Part shown: piece by piece, positions 12,795 to 20,528 of the stretch
How the letters are laid out: every line of letters starts with the position of its first letter
Position numbering within the stretch: the first letter of the stretch is position 1
Virus record (IMG/VR): IMGVR_UViG_3300046542_000200
Coordinates: 1-35,429 of that record
DNA length: 35,429 nt
From: a virus
Strand: one strand, 5' to 3'
Notes under the pieces: generated by a model
The model's input: the letters and a program-made list of their open reading frames with translations, nothing else
Databases searched by the model: none
Told to the model about the DNA's origin: nothing
Position numbers and translations under genes: made by a program

Positions 12795-13220
12795 ATGAAC
12801 GCAATAGCACTTGCTCAACGTGAATTCGACAACCGCCTACCGCCTCCAGTGAGCGAAAGTGCGCAGGAAATTGCGCGGGCCGAGTGGATTTATGGCGCCG
12901 CCGAGATGCTGGTTCGGTTTGGCTATGACGTGAAGTTCCAGCGCCGGATGCGCGCGGCGCAGGGTGTGACCTTTCACCAATTCGGCTTAGCGGTAGACGA
13001 ATTCGTTAACAAACGGCTTGCCGACTGCGAAATCCCTACCCCATCTCTTGGCTACTTGGTCATCTCGGCACTGAGCGGGCACGCCGATAAGGTGGCAAGC
13101 GCCGAGCTGCTGGGCAACTCCCAGCACCCAATGGGCAAGCTCTGGGAGATCGCCGAGTCCCTGCTCGAGCCACTCGCCGACGACGCGCTCAAGGCCCAGG
13201 CCGAGGACGCGGAGTTATGA
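12795..13220 (+). CDS. Hypothetical phage protein, 141 aa
   Basis: A TCTGGAGG site precedes ATG 12795. The protein is helical and acidic, with ARAEWIYGAAEMLVRFGYDV (28-47) and a C-terminal EIAESLLEPLADDALKAQAE helix. There are no catalytic motifs or membrane segments. It overlaps the next gene as ATGA within the early left operon. Function unknown. Confidence 0.7.
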   Translation: MNAIALAQREFDNRLPPPVSESAQEIARAEWIYGAAEMLVRFGYDVKFQRRMRAAQGVTFHQFGLAVDEFVNKRLADCEIPTPSLGYLVISALSGHADKVASAELLGNSQHPMGKLWEIAESLLEPLADDALKAQAEDAEL

Positions 13221-13417
13221 AGATCAGCGCCCATATCCTGATCGACGAAGACCTTGACGAACTCTCACGCGCTGGCTGTCCAGAAGGCTACGAAGTGCTG
13301 GTGCTGCGACACATTACCAACTGCATGCAGGCCGAGCAGATCACCGCTGAAGAGTTCCACCACTACTGCAAAAGGCTGAACGCGATCGTCGCGCATCGGC
13401 CAAGGAGCGCGGCATGA
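13217..13417 (+). CDS. Small phage protein, 66 aa
   Basis: The 66-residue product starts with a strand MKISAHILID and continues with acidic helices (AEQITAEEFHHYCKRLNAI). It is coupled by ATGA overlaps on both sides. No family is recognised. Confidence 0.6.
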   Translation: MKISAHILIDEDLDELSRAGCPEGYEVLVLRHITNCMQAEQITAEEFHHYCKRLNAIVAHRPRSAA

Positions 13418-13551
13418 CCATAATCGCCGGATCATTTGAAGGAATCGTCGAGGCCCTGAGAAATCGGGGCTTCTTGTTTCTGGTCGATGTGAAATGGATC
13501 GACCAACCATGCAAGTGCGCGGGGCGCTGGACCTGCAAGGTGGCGTCATGA
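13414..13551 (+). CDS. Small phage protein with Cys pair, 45 aa
   Basis: This frame begins at an ATGA overlap and ends in another. The protein has a helix FEGIVEALRNRGF, a strand LFLVDVKWI and a C-terminal CKCAGRWTC cluster that could bind a metal. Function unknown. Confidence 0.55.
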   Translation: MTIIAGSFEGIVEALRNRGFLFLVDVKWIDQPCKCAGRWTCKVAS

Positions 13552-13772
13552 GGAACAAATACGCAGGTGTTTGCTACCGGTGCCACGGCAATGTAGCGGC
13601 CGGTGCAGGGCACTTTGAACGCCATCAGGGAAAGTGGCGAACTCAGCACGCCGACTGCGCCATCAAGGCAAAACAGCCAGCAGAAGATATCAATGCCCGC
13701 GACGACTCAGCCTTCATGGAAGGTGACTGGGCGATCGATCCGCGCGGCCGACTGATAGAGGTGCAGCCATGA
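13548..13772 (+). CDS. Small zinc-finger-like phage protein, 74 aa
   Basis: The ATG at 13548 overlaps the preceding stop. The N-terminal YAGVCYRCHGNVAAGAGHFE and later QHADC give a C-x2-C plus H/C set suited to a small zinc ribbon. The C-terminal half is acidic with GDWAIDPRGRLIEV. Such proteins are frequent in early regions of Pseudomonas phages, and their job is unknown. Confidence 0.7.
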   Translation: MRNKYAGVCYRCHGNVAAGAGHFERHQGKWRTQHADCAIKAKQPAEDINARDDSAFMEGDWAIDPRGRLIEVQP

Positions 13773-13903
13773 AGCCCAAGCTCGGAACCCGCGTCTACAC
13801 CTTCCAGGAACTGATGAACCGACTCGACATGGAGTACTGGCGCGTCCACCACCACGGCCGCGAGCACTACACCTTCGTTCCGGTTCAGTACAAGGGGAAA
13901 TGA
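13769..13903 (+). CDS. Small phage protein, 44 aa
   Basis: Coupled by ATGA to the preceding gene and ending two bases before the next start. The peptide is aromatic and histidine-rich (YWRVHHHGREHYTFVPVQY), probably a small alpha-beta unit. No family is recognised. Confidence 0.6.
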   Translation: MKPKLGTRVYTFQELMNRLDMEYWRVHHHGREHYTFVPVQYKGK

Positions 13904-13904
13904 G

Positions 13905-14165
13905 ATGAGTAAATGGCAAACGATTGAAAGTGCGCCGAAAGATGCTACTGCCGTGCTCGTAATGCGCAATATCTGGCCCGGCACGAAATCAGGCCGCGCC
14001 GAGACATGTAATGGCCACAACACTTACGTGGCTGAGTGGTGGGAAGGGCAAGGCGAAGGGGGCGAGTGGGTATGCTACATGGACATGATTCAAGACCCAT
14101 CATGCCCAATTGAACCAACGCACTGGATGCCACTCCCAGCCCCTCCAACTGAGGATAAGTCATGA
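13905..14165 (+). CDS. DUF551-like protein
   Basis: The 86-residue product has the DUF551 pattern: WQTIESAPKDATAVLVM at residues 4-20, an AEWWEGQGEGGEW middle, and the THWMPLPAPP ending. DUF551 proteins are widespread in phage early regions and have no established activity. An AAGGGG site precedes the start. The stop overlaps the next ATG. Confidence 0.82.
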   Translation: MSKWQTIESAPKDATAVLVMRNIWPGTKSGRAETCNGHNTYVAEWWEGQGEGGEWVCYMDMIQDPSCPIEPTHWMPLPAPPTEDKS

Positions 14166-14278
14166 AACCACTCTTCTGGATTCTAGCCTTTGGCATGACC
14201 GTCCTTCTCTTCCAGTACAGCCTGTTCAAGGAGAACGGCGAGCCTCGTAGCCTTCCTGTTTTGGCGGTGGCGAGATGA
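14162..14278 (+). CDS. Very small membrane protein, 38 aa
   Basis: The frame is flanked by ATGA overlaps. Residues 4-20 (LFWILAFGMTVLLFQYS) form one membrane helix, followed by a short polar tail. It is probably an inner-membrane peptide of unknown role. Confidence 0.6.
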   Translation: MKPLFWILAFGMTVLLFQYSLFKENGEPRSLPVLAVAR

Positions 14279-14478
14279 GAAAGACCAAAGAAATGATGGA
14301 TGGCACGCATAAAAGGCATGAAAAGTCTTTCATTGCCCCAAGACAACCTAGCGATGACGAAGAGCAGCGCGCCTTCGAGCACTGGCTGCAGCGTGCGTCA
14401 CCAAGTGGCGACTGCGATTCTGTGCACTCTCAATGGCTTGAGAGTAGCGACTATCTCGACCTCTTTGACGACCAGTAA
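14275..14478 (+). CDS. Small acidic phage protein, 67 aa
   Basis: It starts at an ATGA overlap. The N-terminus is basic (RKTKEMMDGTHKRHEK). The rest contains EEQRAFEHWLQRASPSGD and an acidic end YLDLFDDQ. It closes the run of coupled small genes before the recombination genes. No family is recognised. Confidence 0.6.
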   Translation: MRKTKEMMDGTHKRHEKSFIAPRQPSDDEEQRAFEHWLQRASPSGDCDSVHSQWLESSDYLDLFDDQ

Positions 14479-14533
14479 CCACTTACCAAATAACTCGAAC
14501 TCATACGCCGCCTGCATGGCGGGGAGACTCATC

Positions 14534-15055
14534 GTGTCCAACGAATCGAAAACCCACTTCCGTAAGGCGTTCGACTCGCCCTACCTGAGCAGCGCCGATA
14601 TCGTCGAACCGACGATCCTCACCATTGCCCGCGTATCGCTGGAGCCGGACAAGACCAAGAAGACGAAAGACGTGTTCAACACTGCGCACTTCGCTGAGCG
14701 CGATTTACGCCCTGGCGAAAAGCTGAAGCCGATGATCCTCAACGCGACCAACAGCAAGACGATGCGCTCGCTGACGGGCTCACCGTTCATTGAGGACTGG
14801 GCCGGATTCAAGGTAACCGTCTACGTCGACACGAACGTCAAGTTCGGCAAGGAGACGCTGGAGGGCTTGCGGATCAGCCCGAAAGCGCCGGTCATTGCAT
14901 GGCTGACTCCAGAGAATCAAAAGGGCTGGAACAACGCCAAAGCAGCCTATAAGCGCGACGGTAACCTCGACGCTGTACTGGCCCGCGTATCCATCACAGA
15001 AGTCCACCAGCAGCAACTCATGGAGGAATGCGCCAATGAATCGCGTGTGGCATGA
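14534..15055 (+). CDS. Protein paired with the YqaJ exonuclease
   Basis: GTG 14534 follows GGGGAG at seven bases and gives 173 residues. The long open frame upstream is not supported. The protein is beta-rich with VYVDTNVKFGKETLEGLRI and ends 20 bases inside the exonuclease gene. In phages an exonuclease of this type usually has an annealing or single-strand-binding partner. This position and size suggest such a partner, but no Redbeta, RecT or Erf signature is visible. The partner role is inference. Confidence 0.7.
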   Translation: MSNESKTHFRKAFDSPYLSSADIVEPTILTIARVSLEPDKTKKTKDVFNTAHFAERDLRPGEKLKPMILNATNSKTMRSLTGSPFIEDWAGFKVTVYVDTNVKFGKETLEGLRISPKAPVIAWLTPENQKGWNNAKAAYKRDGNLDAVLARVSITEVHQQQLMEECANESRVA

Positions 15056-15659
15056 CGTTCCCCAGAATACCGAGGCATGGCAGGCGCTGAGGCTTGGCAA
15101 AGCCACTGCCTCCAACTTCGGCTGCATCATGGCGAACGATGGCGCGGCTTTCGGCGAGCCGGCAAAGAAATACGCGTTACAGCTTGCCCTGGAGCTCGCG
15201 ACCGGCCGGAAAGCTGAGTTCAGCTTCTCGACCGACCACATGGAGCGCGGGCATGAACAGGAGCCAGTAGCCCGCATGCTCTACGAAGATGCCGAGTTCG
15301 TTGACGTGACCAACGGCGGATTCTTCGACTGTGGCGATCACGGGGATTCTCCTGACGGACTGATCCAGCAAGATGGCGTGATTGAGATCAAGTCCGTCAC
15401 CGCGGCCGTGCACTACGCCACCCTCAAGCGCGGATCGTTCGACCCGGCCTACCGTTGGCAACTGGTCGGGCACCTCGACTGCACCGGCCGCGATTGGGTC
15501 GACTTCGTCAGCTTCTGCTCTGAATTCCCCGAAGCCAGCCAGCTCATCGTCTACCGGCAAACCAGAGACGATTTCAAGGACGAGCTGAAACGCCTCGAAG
15601 ACCGTCGCGCAAAATTCCTTGAGCTGGTGCAAACCACACTGGCAAGCATTCCACGGTGA
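15036..15659 (+). CDS. YqaJ/lambda-type exonuclease
   Basis: This 207-residue protein belongs to the YqaJ viral recombinase group, which resects one strand of double-stranded DNA for annealing. Motifs in order are the N-terminal WQALRLGKATAS, MERGHEQEP with Glu76 (69-77), SPDGL with Asp107 (105-109) and IEIKS with Glu117 and Lys119 (116-120). These are the metal and catalytic residues of the PD-(D/E)XK fold. It is coupled to the preceding gene by a 20-base overlap. It would feed recombination-dependent replication, with NinB and NinG acting downstream. Confidence 0.93.
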   Translation: MNRVWHDVPQNTEAWQALRLGKATASNFGCIMANDGAAFGEPAKKYALQLALELATGRKAEFSFSTDHMERGHEQEPVARMLYEDAEFVDVTNGGFFDCGDHGDSPDGLIQQDGVIEIKSVTAAVHYATLKRGSFDPAYRWQLVGHLDCTGRDWVDFVSFCSEFPEASQLIVYRQTRDDFKDELKRLEDRRAKFLELVQTTLASIPR

Positions 15660-15665
15660 TCAGCC

Positions 15666-16316
15666 ATGAGCGCATACATCAGCAACGACCTAAACATGGT
15701 CAAGGAGCTCGACCCGCAACGTCACGAACTAGCCCTGCTTCAGGAGGCCTTCTTGAGTAAAGGAGGGACTATTGAGGTATTGCGGGGCCCGAGCTTTGTG
15801 CCTCCACCGGCAAGGCATGAGCCGCCGCGGCGCAAGAAGACGCCGATCAAGGCCAAGCCCATGAGTGAGCCGGTACCACGCAAGGTCGACAAGCTCACCC
15901 AGCGCGACATTGAGCGCGAGGAACGAGCAGTGGCCCGGGCCAGAGAGCGTGCCGAATTAGTAGACCGAATTCGCACGCTGGCCGAAACCATGACATACGC
16001 CCAGGCAGTGGAAGCCACCGGGATTTGCCTGCGCACCCTGCAAAAGATCGCCGTCGAGGCCGGATTCAAGTTCCAGCCTGCAGTCCACACCGGCAGGGAA
16101 AACCTGAAGCGCTATGTGCCTGACGAAGCCAAGGACGCCAAAGACGCCGAGCGAATCAAGGCATTAATGGAGGAAGGCCTATCGCGGCACCAGACCATCG
16201 TCCAGCTCGGCGTATCGTTCAAAACCTTTTTAAGGCTACTGGACAAGTTCGGCATCGACTTTCCGAAACGTAAAGCAGGGCCTCATCCGGCCTTCTTTCC
16301 AAAGCCTCAGCACTGA
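15666..16316 (+). CDS. Two-HTH DNA-binding protein
   Basis: The 216-residue protein has a Pro/Lys-rich linker (45-75), a charged helix (REERAVARARERAELVDR) and two helix-turn-helix units. One is near 106-131 (TYAQAVEATGICLRTLQKIA), the other near 168-193 (SRHQTIVQLGVSFKTFLRLL). The two units look like a duplication. It follows the exonuclease by six bases. A regulatory or DNA-organising role is likely; targets are unknown. Confidence 0.75.
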   Translation: MSAYISNDLNMVKELDPQRHELALLQEAFLSKGGTIEVLRGPSFVPPPARHEPPRRKKTPIKAKPMSEPVPRKVDKLTQRDIEREERAVARARERAELVDRIRTLAETMTYAQAVEATGICLRTLQKIAVEAGFKFQPAVHTGRENLKRYVPDEAKDAKDAERIKALMEEGLSRHQTIVQLGVSFKTFLRLLDKFGIDFPKRKAGPHPAFFPKPQH

Positions 16317-16337
16317 CCAACTCATCCAAGGTGGCAC

Positions 16338-16538
16338 ATGAGCCTACTCCGAATCCGGCGGATCGATCTGTCTCGCCCGCGAATCCGTAAGCGCCGGCTG
16401 AGCGCAATCAAGAAAAGCTTCCGGCTCGACGGCGGGCCGATCTCGCGCGCATGGCTTTGCACGCCAGGAACACTGGTGTTTCGGATTGGCGAATGGCGCG
16501 GCTTCTACAACGGAAAAAATGAATGGGTGGCGATATGA
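16338..16538 (+). CDS. Small basic phage protein, 66 aa
   Basis: The product is very basic in its first 30 residues (RIRRIDLSRPRIRKRRLSAI) and has a beta-like end (LVFRIGEWRGFYNGKNEW). An AAGGTGG site precedes the ATG. It could bind nucleic acid through its basic arm. No family is recognised. Confidence 0.6.
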   Translation: MSLLRIRRIDLSRPRIRKRRLSAIKKSFRLDGGPISRAWLCTPGTLVFRIGEWRGFYNGKNEWVAI

Positions 16539-16726
16539 CTCCGTTTGAGTTCATCGAAAAGAACGTCCACGACGAGCTGCGCAAGATGAAGTTCCCGGAA
16601 GGGATCTGCTTCAGCGTTGCCAAGGATTCAGTCGATTACTACAAGTCGCGCAGCGTGTTCAGCAAGAGCGCTGTGTTGGATGTGATCGCTTGGTCGAAGA
16701 AGCGCGCAAAGGTGCTTTCAAAATGA
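16535..16726 (+). CDS. Small phage protein, 63 aa
   Basis: The start is at an ATGA overlap. The protein opens with a helix FEFIEKNVHDELRKM and ends with a basic helix AWSKKRAKVLSK. It is coupled to the methyltransferase gene by another ATGA. Unknown function. Confidence 0.65.
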   Translation: MTPFEFIEKNVHDELRKMKFPEGICFSVAKDSVDYYKSRSVFSKSAVLDVIAWSKKRAKVLSK

Positions 16727-17448
16727 GGCGCGTAGCAATCTTCCTCTACGACTACACCGGCCTAATGGCCAAGCCTTGGCTCGACGACGGTTACGAGTGC
16801 TGGATGTTCGACGGCCAGCATCAGGAAGGCATAACCAGGCACGGCAACCTGTTCAAGGTCGGCATGTGGTTCCACCACGACCAAATCGAGAAGCACGCAG
16901 CCGACATCGCCCGGATGGTTGGCGGAAAGGCTGACTTCGTATTCGGCTTCCCAGAGTGCACGCATCTTACCGTTGCAGGGGCAAAACACTTCGCAAAGAA
17001 GGCCGCCAACAACCCTGATTTCCAGACGGAAGCGCTCTCTCTTTGCATGCTGGTGCCGAAAGTTGCAGAGGCATGCGGATGCGATTGCTGGGGGTTTGAA
17101 AACCCTGTTGGCGTCATTTCTACGATGTGGCGAAAGCCTGATTTCTCATTTCACCCGACTGAGTATGGCGGGTATCTGCCAGAAGATGATGCTCACCCGA
17201 TCTACCCAGAGATCTACCCGCCGCGTGATGCCTACAACAAGAACACCTGCATCTGGAATGGCCCTGGGTTCAAGGAACCTGAGCGCAAGCCTGTGCTGCC
17301 GTTACACAAGGATAACCCTGGTTGGAAGAAGTGCGGCGGCAAGTCGACCAGGACAAAGAACATCCGCAGTGCAACACCTCGCGGCTGGGTGCAGGCCGCG
17401 TTCGAAGCAAACCATAAGCCATCGGTAGTTCAAGAGATCGCCGCATAG
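16723..17448 (+). CDS. Dcm-like DNA cytosine methyltransferase homologue
   Basis: Starting at the ATGA overlap the protein has 241 residues. It keeps the order of C5 methyltransferase motifs: an N-terminal DYTG (10-13) in the cofactor position, FGFPECTHLTVAGAK (74-88) with the nucleophile Cys79, and ENPVG (126-130) in the ENV position. The usual Pro-Cys pair is Glu-Cys here. A Cys-rich stretch EACGCDC precedes motif IV. There is no recognisable target-recognition domain, and the gene is shorter than classical Dcm. No partner endonuclease is nearby. It may protect phage DNA from host restriction, or act on a modified base. Confidence 0.75.
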   Translation: MRRVAIFLYDYTGLMAKPWLDDGYECWMFDGQHQEGITRHGNLFKVGMWFHHDQIEKHAADIARMVGGKADFVFGFPECTHLTVAGAKHFAKKAANNPDFQTEALSLCMLVPKVAEACGCDCWGFENPVGVISTMWRKPDFSFHPTEYGGYLPEDDAHPIYPEIYPPRDAYNKNTCIWNGPGFKEPERKPVLPLHKDNPGWKKCGGKSTRTKNIRSATPRGWVQAAFEANHKPSVVQEIAA

Positions 17449-17460
17449 CCGGGAGGCCCT

Positions 17461-17604
17461 ATGTCATCCAAAGGAAAGCTCAAGGCTGGCTATTTGGAGC
17501 TTGGATTTTTCTGCACCTACTGCAAGCGGCCGCGCAGTTCCGGAAATCACAAAGAGTGTTCGAAAGCCCGGCAACGGGAACACGCAAAGAGGAATGAGCC
17601 ATGA
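17461..17604 (+). CDS. Small Cys-containing protein, 47 aa
   Basis: The ATG has GGGAGG upstream, and the stop overlaps the next ATG. Residues 15-35 contain CTYCKR and later HKEC, a possible C-x2-C/H-C zinc site. The tail is basic (RQREHAKRNEP). It may bind nucleic acid. Confidence 0.6.
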   Translation: MSSKGKLKAGYLELGFFCTYCKRPRSSGNHKECSKARQREHAKRNEP

Positions 17605-17906
17605 CAGCCAAGTTATCGCCTGACTCGATCGGGCTGATTTTCACGATGCACGCGGCCGGGCACCAGGTAGACCACATCGCTGACGCGGCGGGCTGCTCGT
17701 ATCCCACCGTCGTGCGCTACCTCAACAACGCCGGGATCGTGCTGGGCAACAAGGGTCGCAAGCGCGAGCTCACGGACGAGTACCTGAACATGGCGCTGGA
17801 TATGCGCGCCAAGGGTACGAAGTGGGACGACATCGAGGCGCACATCGGCTTCTGCCGGCAGACCTTCCAGACCTGGATCAGGGCAACGAGGGCTCAATCA
17901 TGCTGA
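17601..17906 (+). CDS. Helix-turn-helix DNA-binding protein
   Basis: This 101-residue protein has a Hin-like helix-turn-helix at about 6-46 (IADAAGCSYPTVVRYLNNAG). A second similar unit lies at about 57-96 (LDMRAKGTKWDDIEAHIGFC). It is a compact two-HTH regulator. It is coupled to both neighbours. Target unknown. Confidence 0.75.
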   Translation: MTAKLSPDSIGLIFTMHAAGHQVDHIADAAGCSYPTVVRYLNNAGIVLGNKGRKRELTDEYLNMALDMRAKGTKWDDIEAHIGFCRQTFQTWIRATRAQSC

Positions 17907-17995
17907 TGAATTTCATCGCCGCCTGGGCATTGCTGTCGGTCATAGCCGTCATTGCCGCGTGCTGCCTGTTTCATAACGGGCTTTCGGAAAGCTGA
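17900..17995 (+). CDS. Tiny membrane peptide, 31 aa
   Basis: ATG 17900 lies just inside the end of the HTH gene. Residues 4-24 are a membrane helix (NFIAAWALLSVIAVIAACCL), followed by FHNGLSES. A real small membrane protein is plausible but not certain. Confidence 0.5.
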   Translation: MLMNFIAAWALLSVIAVIAACCLFHNGLSES

Positions 17996-18027
17996 GGCAC
18001 ACCTCATAAACGGCAAGGAGTTTTGGA

Positions 18028-18600
18028 ATGAGTGAAGTTAAAAGTTTCAAACTTGTACCAGCGTCAATGCTTCTGGACAAAGAAACGATCGGCGTAATCA
18101 ATTTCCACTGCGGTGATGGCGAAGATGGTCAGTTCGGCGAGTATTCAGATGGTCACCTTTGGGTTGGAACAGTCACCGACGATGACGGCAAAGAAGTTTA
18201 CGGCCTGCACTTGTCGACTGCTGAATATCCAGAGGAAGGCAGCAGCACACTGATTGAGTTCGATCAGCCAGAAGACGCCGCCCAGGCCGAGCTGGCTGCT
18301 TTGCGGGAAGAGCTGGCCAACCGAGTTGATCGAGTTGCCGAACTGGCTCAAGAGAGAAACGATTTACGCAAGGCACTGACCGCCGCCGAGCAGCGGAATG
18401 AATTGCTTGAGGATTTGATTCGCCGATCAAAAGAATGGATAGCAGCCGCTGACTGTAATGTTCTAACCGTGGCCATAGACGTATTTAGCGGAGCAATTGG
18501 CGACAGCGCTGAGCGCCTGCAAGTGTATTCTCCGCAACTTCTTTCGGATATGCGCGAAGCACTTGGAATCAAACCCACCGAATCGGGAGCAAGCGAATGA
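18028..18600 (+). CDS. Phage protein with central coiled coil, 190 aa
   Basis: An AAGGAG site precedes the ATG. The N-terminal 80 residues are acidic and beta-rich. Residues about 85-135 form a coiled coil (AELAALREELANRVDRVAEL). The C-terminus resembles accessory proteins of early phage operons that share such coils. It is coupled to the next gene. No activity can be assigned. Confidence 0.7.
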   Translation: MSEVKSFKLVPASMLLDKETIGVINFHCGDGEDGQFGEYSDGHLWVGTVTDDDGKEVYGLHLSTAEYPEEGSSTLIEFDQPEDAAQAELAALREELANRVDRVAELAQERNDLRKALTAAEQRNELLEDLIRRSKEWIAAADCNVLTVAIDVFSGAIGDSAERLQVYSPQLLSDMREALGIKPTESGASE

Positions 18601-18965
18601 GCGGGAAAATTGAGATTTCGCGGGAGCTGGCAAGGCTCCTGTACCAAGACACCATGAGTTGCTGGGGGGTTGGAGGCAATGCGGCTAATCAGCTAAATGC
18701 AATCCTCACTGCTCCAGTCATTGCGCGACAAGAGCCGGTGGCTTGGATCAAGCCAAAAACACTGGAGGAATTGACGCCAAGCGGGATGGTCTATGTAACT
18801 GGGTTTGACCTTGGTGATTCAATTCCGCTCTACACCTCGCCGCCCGCGCCGGTAGCGGTGGTGCTGCCTGAGCGCAGAGAGCCAACGCAGGAAAGCCCAT
18901 ACCTGACTGACGCCGACCACGAATGGAACGCCTGCCTCGACAAGGTAAAGGAGCTGAATCAATGA
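18597..18965 (+). CDS. Ea-like accessory phage protein, 122 aa
   Basis: The protein contains EPVAWIKPKTLEEL and SIPLYTSPPAPVAV, a pattern found in many variable accessory proteins of lambdoid early left operons, with a helical ADHEWNACLDKVKEL end. These proteins are modular and poorly understood. It starts at an ATGA overlap. About 120 bases with no strong gene follow. Confidence 0.7.
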   Translation: MSGKIEISRELARLLYQDTMSCWGVGGNAANQLNAILTAPVIARQEPVAWIKPKTLEELTPSGMVYVTGFDLGDSIPLYTSPPAPVAVVLPERREPTQESPYLTDADHEWNACLDKVKELNQ

Positions 18966-19088
18966 TCACTCCAGTCTGCGCCCTCGCCTGGTTCTACTGC
19001 GTGTACTGCCGCTGAGCTTCATCCCTCCAGTTGTAAACCCGAATTGACTACTCCCCTGCTTGCCGCCCCGCGCGGCCGGAGCATCCCC

Positions 19089-19295
19089 ATGTCTCAACTT
19101 GAAATCCGAGAAGGCGCCCGGTTCGCGGCGCAGATGCTGTTCGACGCCAGTCGCACGCCCCGCAGCGCATACGACGAGCGCGGGCCCATTGAAACCGTCT
19201 CCTGCACCCTGGAACAACGGCTTGACACTTGGCCGGTGGACTACGCACGCGGGATCAAAATGAAGATCGACGAGGTGCGCCATGGCCGCATATGA
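19089..19295 (+). CDS. Small phage protein, 68 aa
   Basis: ATG 19089 has CGGAGC upstream and is preferred to upstream non-ATG starts. The protein is helical (LEIREGARFAAQMLFDASRT) with SCTLEQRLDTWPVDYARGIK near the end. It overlaps the next gene by 14 bases. Unknown function. Confidence 0.65.
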   Translation: MSQLEIREGARFAAQMLFDASRTPRSAYDERGPIETVSCTLEQRLDTWPVDYARGIKMKIDEVRHGRI

Positions 19296-19494
19296 CATTC
19301 ACGAACGGCGCGAGGACGGTGGAGTCGGCAAGCTGCTCGACGTCATAGACCGCCATCCAGAACACCGCAAGACCGGCCAGTTCGTCGAGTTCGACGGCGA
19401 GATGCACAAGGTCATGACCGGGATTCGCAATTTCATCATTGTCACCCAAGAGCGCTGGGCTCGGGTGTCGGCTGCGGCGTGGAGAAAATTATGA
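19282..19494 (+). CDS. Small phage protein, 70 aa
   Basis: A GAGGTG site precedes the ATG. The product has a helix (VGKLLDVIDRHPEHRKTGQF) and a beta end (MTGIRNFIIVTQERWARV). It is coupled by ATGA to the next gene. No family is recognised. Confidence 0.6.
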   Translation: MAAYDIHERREDGGVGKLLDVIDRHPEHRKTGQFVEFDGEMHKVMTGIRNFIIVTQERWARVSAAAWRKL

Positions 19495-19943
19495 GAGAAC
19501 AAATGAAGCCTGTGGCATGGCGCACCGAAGATCACCTGACCGACAAGTCGGCTACGACCTACGACAGCGCCATGGCTGAACTTTGGCGCGCAAAAGGCTG
19601 GCCAGTGCACGCAATGTATGACACACCGCCAATCGTCACGACGCTGCACGAAAACGGCGAGCTGATCGCGGCCCAAGCCACCATCGCCCAGCAGGCGCAG
19701 ATGATCGAGCACCTGCGCGGCGGGCCTACTCCGCTCTACACCGCCGTCGACATGGCCACCGCTGATTCCAGCGGCTTCCAAAATGGACGGAAGTCAGTCG
19801 GCCTCCTGCTGGGCAAAGGCTTCAACACCCTGGAGCAATCGGGCGGCAAGTACAGCATTAAACTGGAATTCCAGAATGCTGACGACGCCTACGCGGCCTA
19901 TACCGAGATAGCGACGATTGTGCGCCTGGCAGGTGAGGCATGA
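19491..19943 (+). CDS. Accessory phage protein, 150 aa
   Basis: From the ATGA start it reads MKPVAWRTEDH near the N-terminus, a feature shared with other accessory early proteins. A coiled helix (AAQATIAQQAQMIEHL) and PTPLYTAVDMA follow. The C-terminal third is an alpha-beta segment (GKYSIKLEFQNADDAYAAYT). It is part of the Ea-like cluster with its neighbours. Confidence 0.65.
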   Translation: MREQMKPVAWRTEDHLTDKSATTYDSAMAELWRAKGWPVHAMYDTPPIVTTLHENGELIAAQATIAQQAQMIEHLRGGPTPLYTAVDMATADSSGFQNGRKSVGLLLGKGFNTLEQSGGKYSIKLEFQNADDAYAAYTEIATIVRLAGEA

Positions 19944-20311
19944 CCGACTACAGCGACCTTAAACGAATGGCCGAATGTGCGACCGGGTTCACTGATATGA
20001 GTTTGGCGCCGGATGTAGTGCTTGGGCTGATAGCCGAGAACGAGTCGCTTAAGCATTCTGTCGCAGCAGGCGCTGCTCGCGAATGGGATTTGCGGAGCCA
20101 AGTCAGGAATGCGAAGGAGTCCAGGGCTCGAGTCGTGCTTTCGAATAAGGCGCTGCGCAAGGACGCCGAGCGGTATCGGTGGTTACGCGAAAACCACATC
20201 TTCGCGCATGTACAAGTCGAACAAAGCGACGGAACCCTGCCATACGTGTACGACAGCGAGCTTGATCGAAGCATCGATGAAATCATGGCTGCCATGAGCA
20301 AGGATGGTTGA
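19940..20311 (+). CDS. Ea22-like accessory protein, 123 aa
   Basis: The protein has helices with LGLIAENESLKH and the recurrent KDAERYRWLRENHI motif (about 74-87) of variable early phage proteins. An acidic end follows. It overlaps the preceding gene as ATGA and ends just before the AlpA-type gene. No biochemical role is known. Confidence 0.75.
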   Translation: MTDYSDLKRMAECATGFTDMSLAPDVVLGLIAENESLKHSVAAGAAREWDLRSQVRNAKESRARVVLSNKALRKDAERYRWLRENHIFAHVQVEQSDGTLPYVYDSELDRSIDEIMAAMSKDG

Positions 20312-20312
20312 G

Positions 20313-20528
20313 ATGAAGACAACCATCGAAAGCATTGATCGTTTCCTGCGCCTCGACGAGGTGCTGCACACCACCGGCCTGGGTCGGAACACGGTTTATC
20401 GTCGCATCCGGGAGGGAACCTTCCCAAAACAGGTTAGAATAGGCCCCAACTCGGTGGCCTGGCGCCAGTCGGCAATCGCTCAATGGATGCTCGATTTGAC
20501 CCCCAGCAACGATCAATCAGTACATTGA
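20313..20528 (+). CDS. AlpA/excisionase-type DNA-binding protein
   Basis: The ATG at 20313 has AAGGA eight bases upstream; an in-frame ATG nine bases earlier lacks a site. The 71-residue protein has a MerR-like winged helix: FLRLDEVLHTTGLGRNTVYR at 10-29, the wing REGTFPKQVRIGPNSVAWR, and a final helix SAIAQWML. This is the AlpA family, whose members act as excisionase or as activators of integrase genes. It lies directly upstream of the probable attachment region and integrase, so an excision directionality role is likely. Confidence 0.85.
   Translation: MKTTIESIDRFLRLDEVLHTTGLGRNTVYRRIREGTFPKQVRIGPNSVAWRQSAIAQWMLDLTPSNDQSVH

Noticed and set aside
14300-14533. Upstream extension of the exonuclease partner gene
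   Set aside because: It overlaps a coupled small gene in another frame and the GTG at 14534 has the good ribosome site.
18962-19015. 17-codon frame at an ATGA overlap
   Set aside because: Too short and without a clear membrane or domain feature to support it as a gene.
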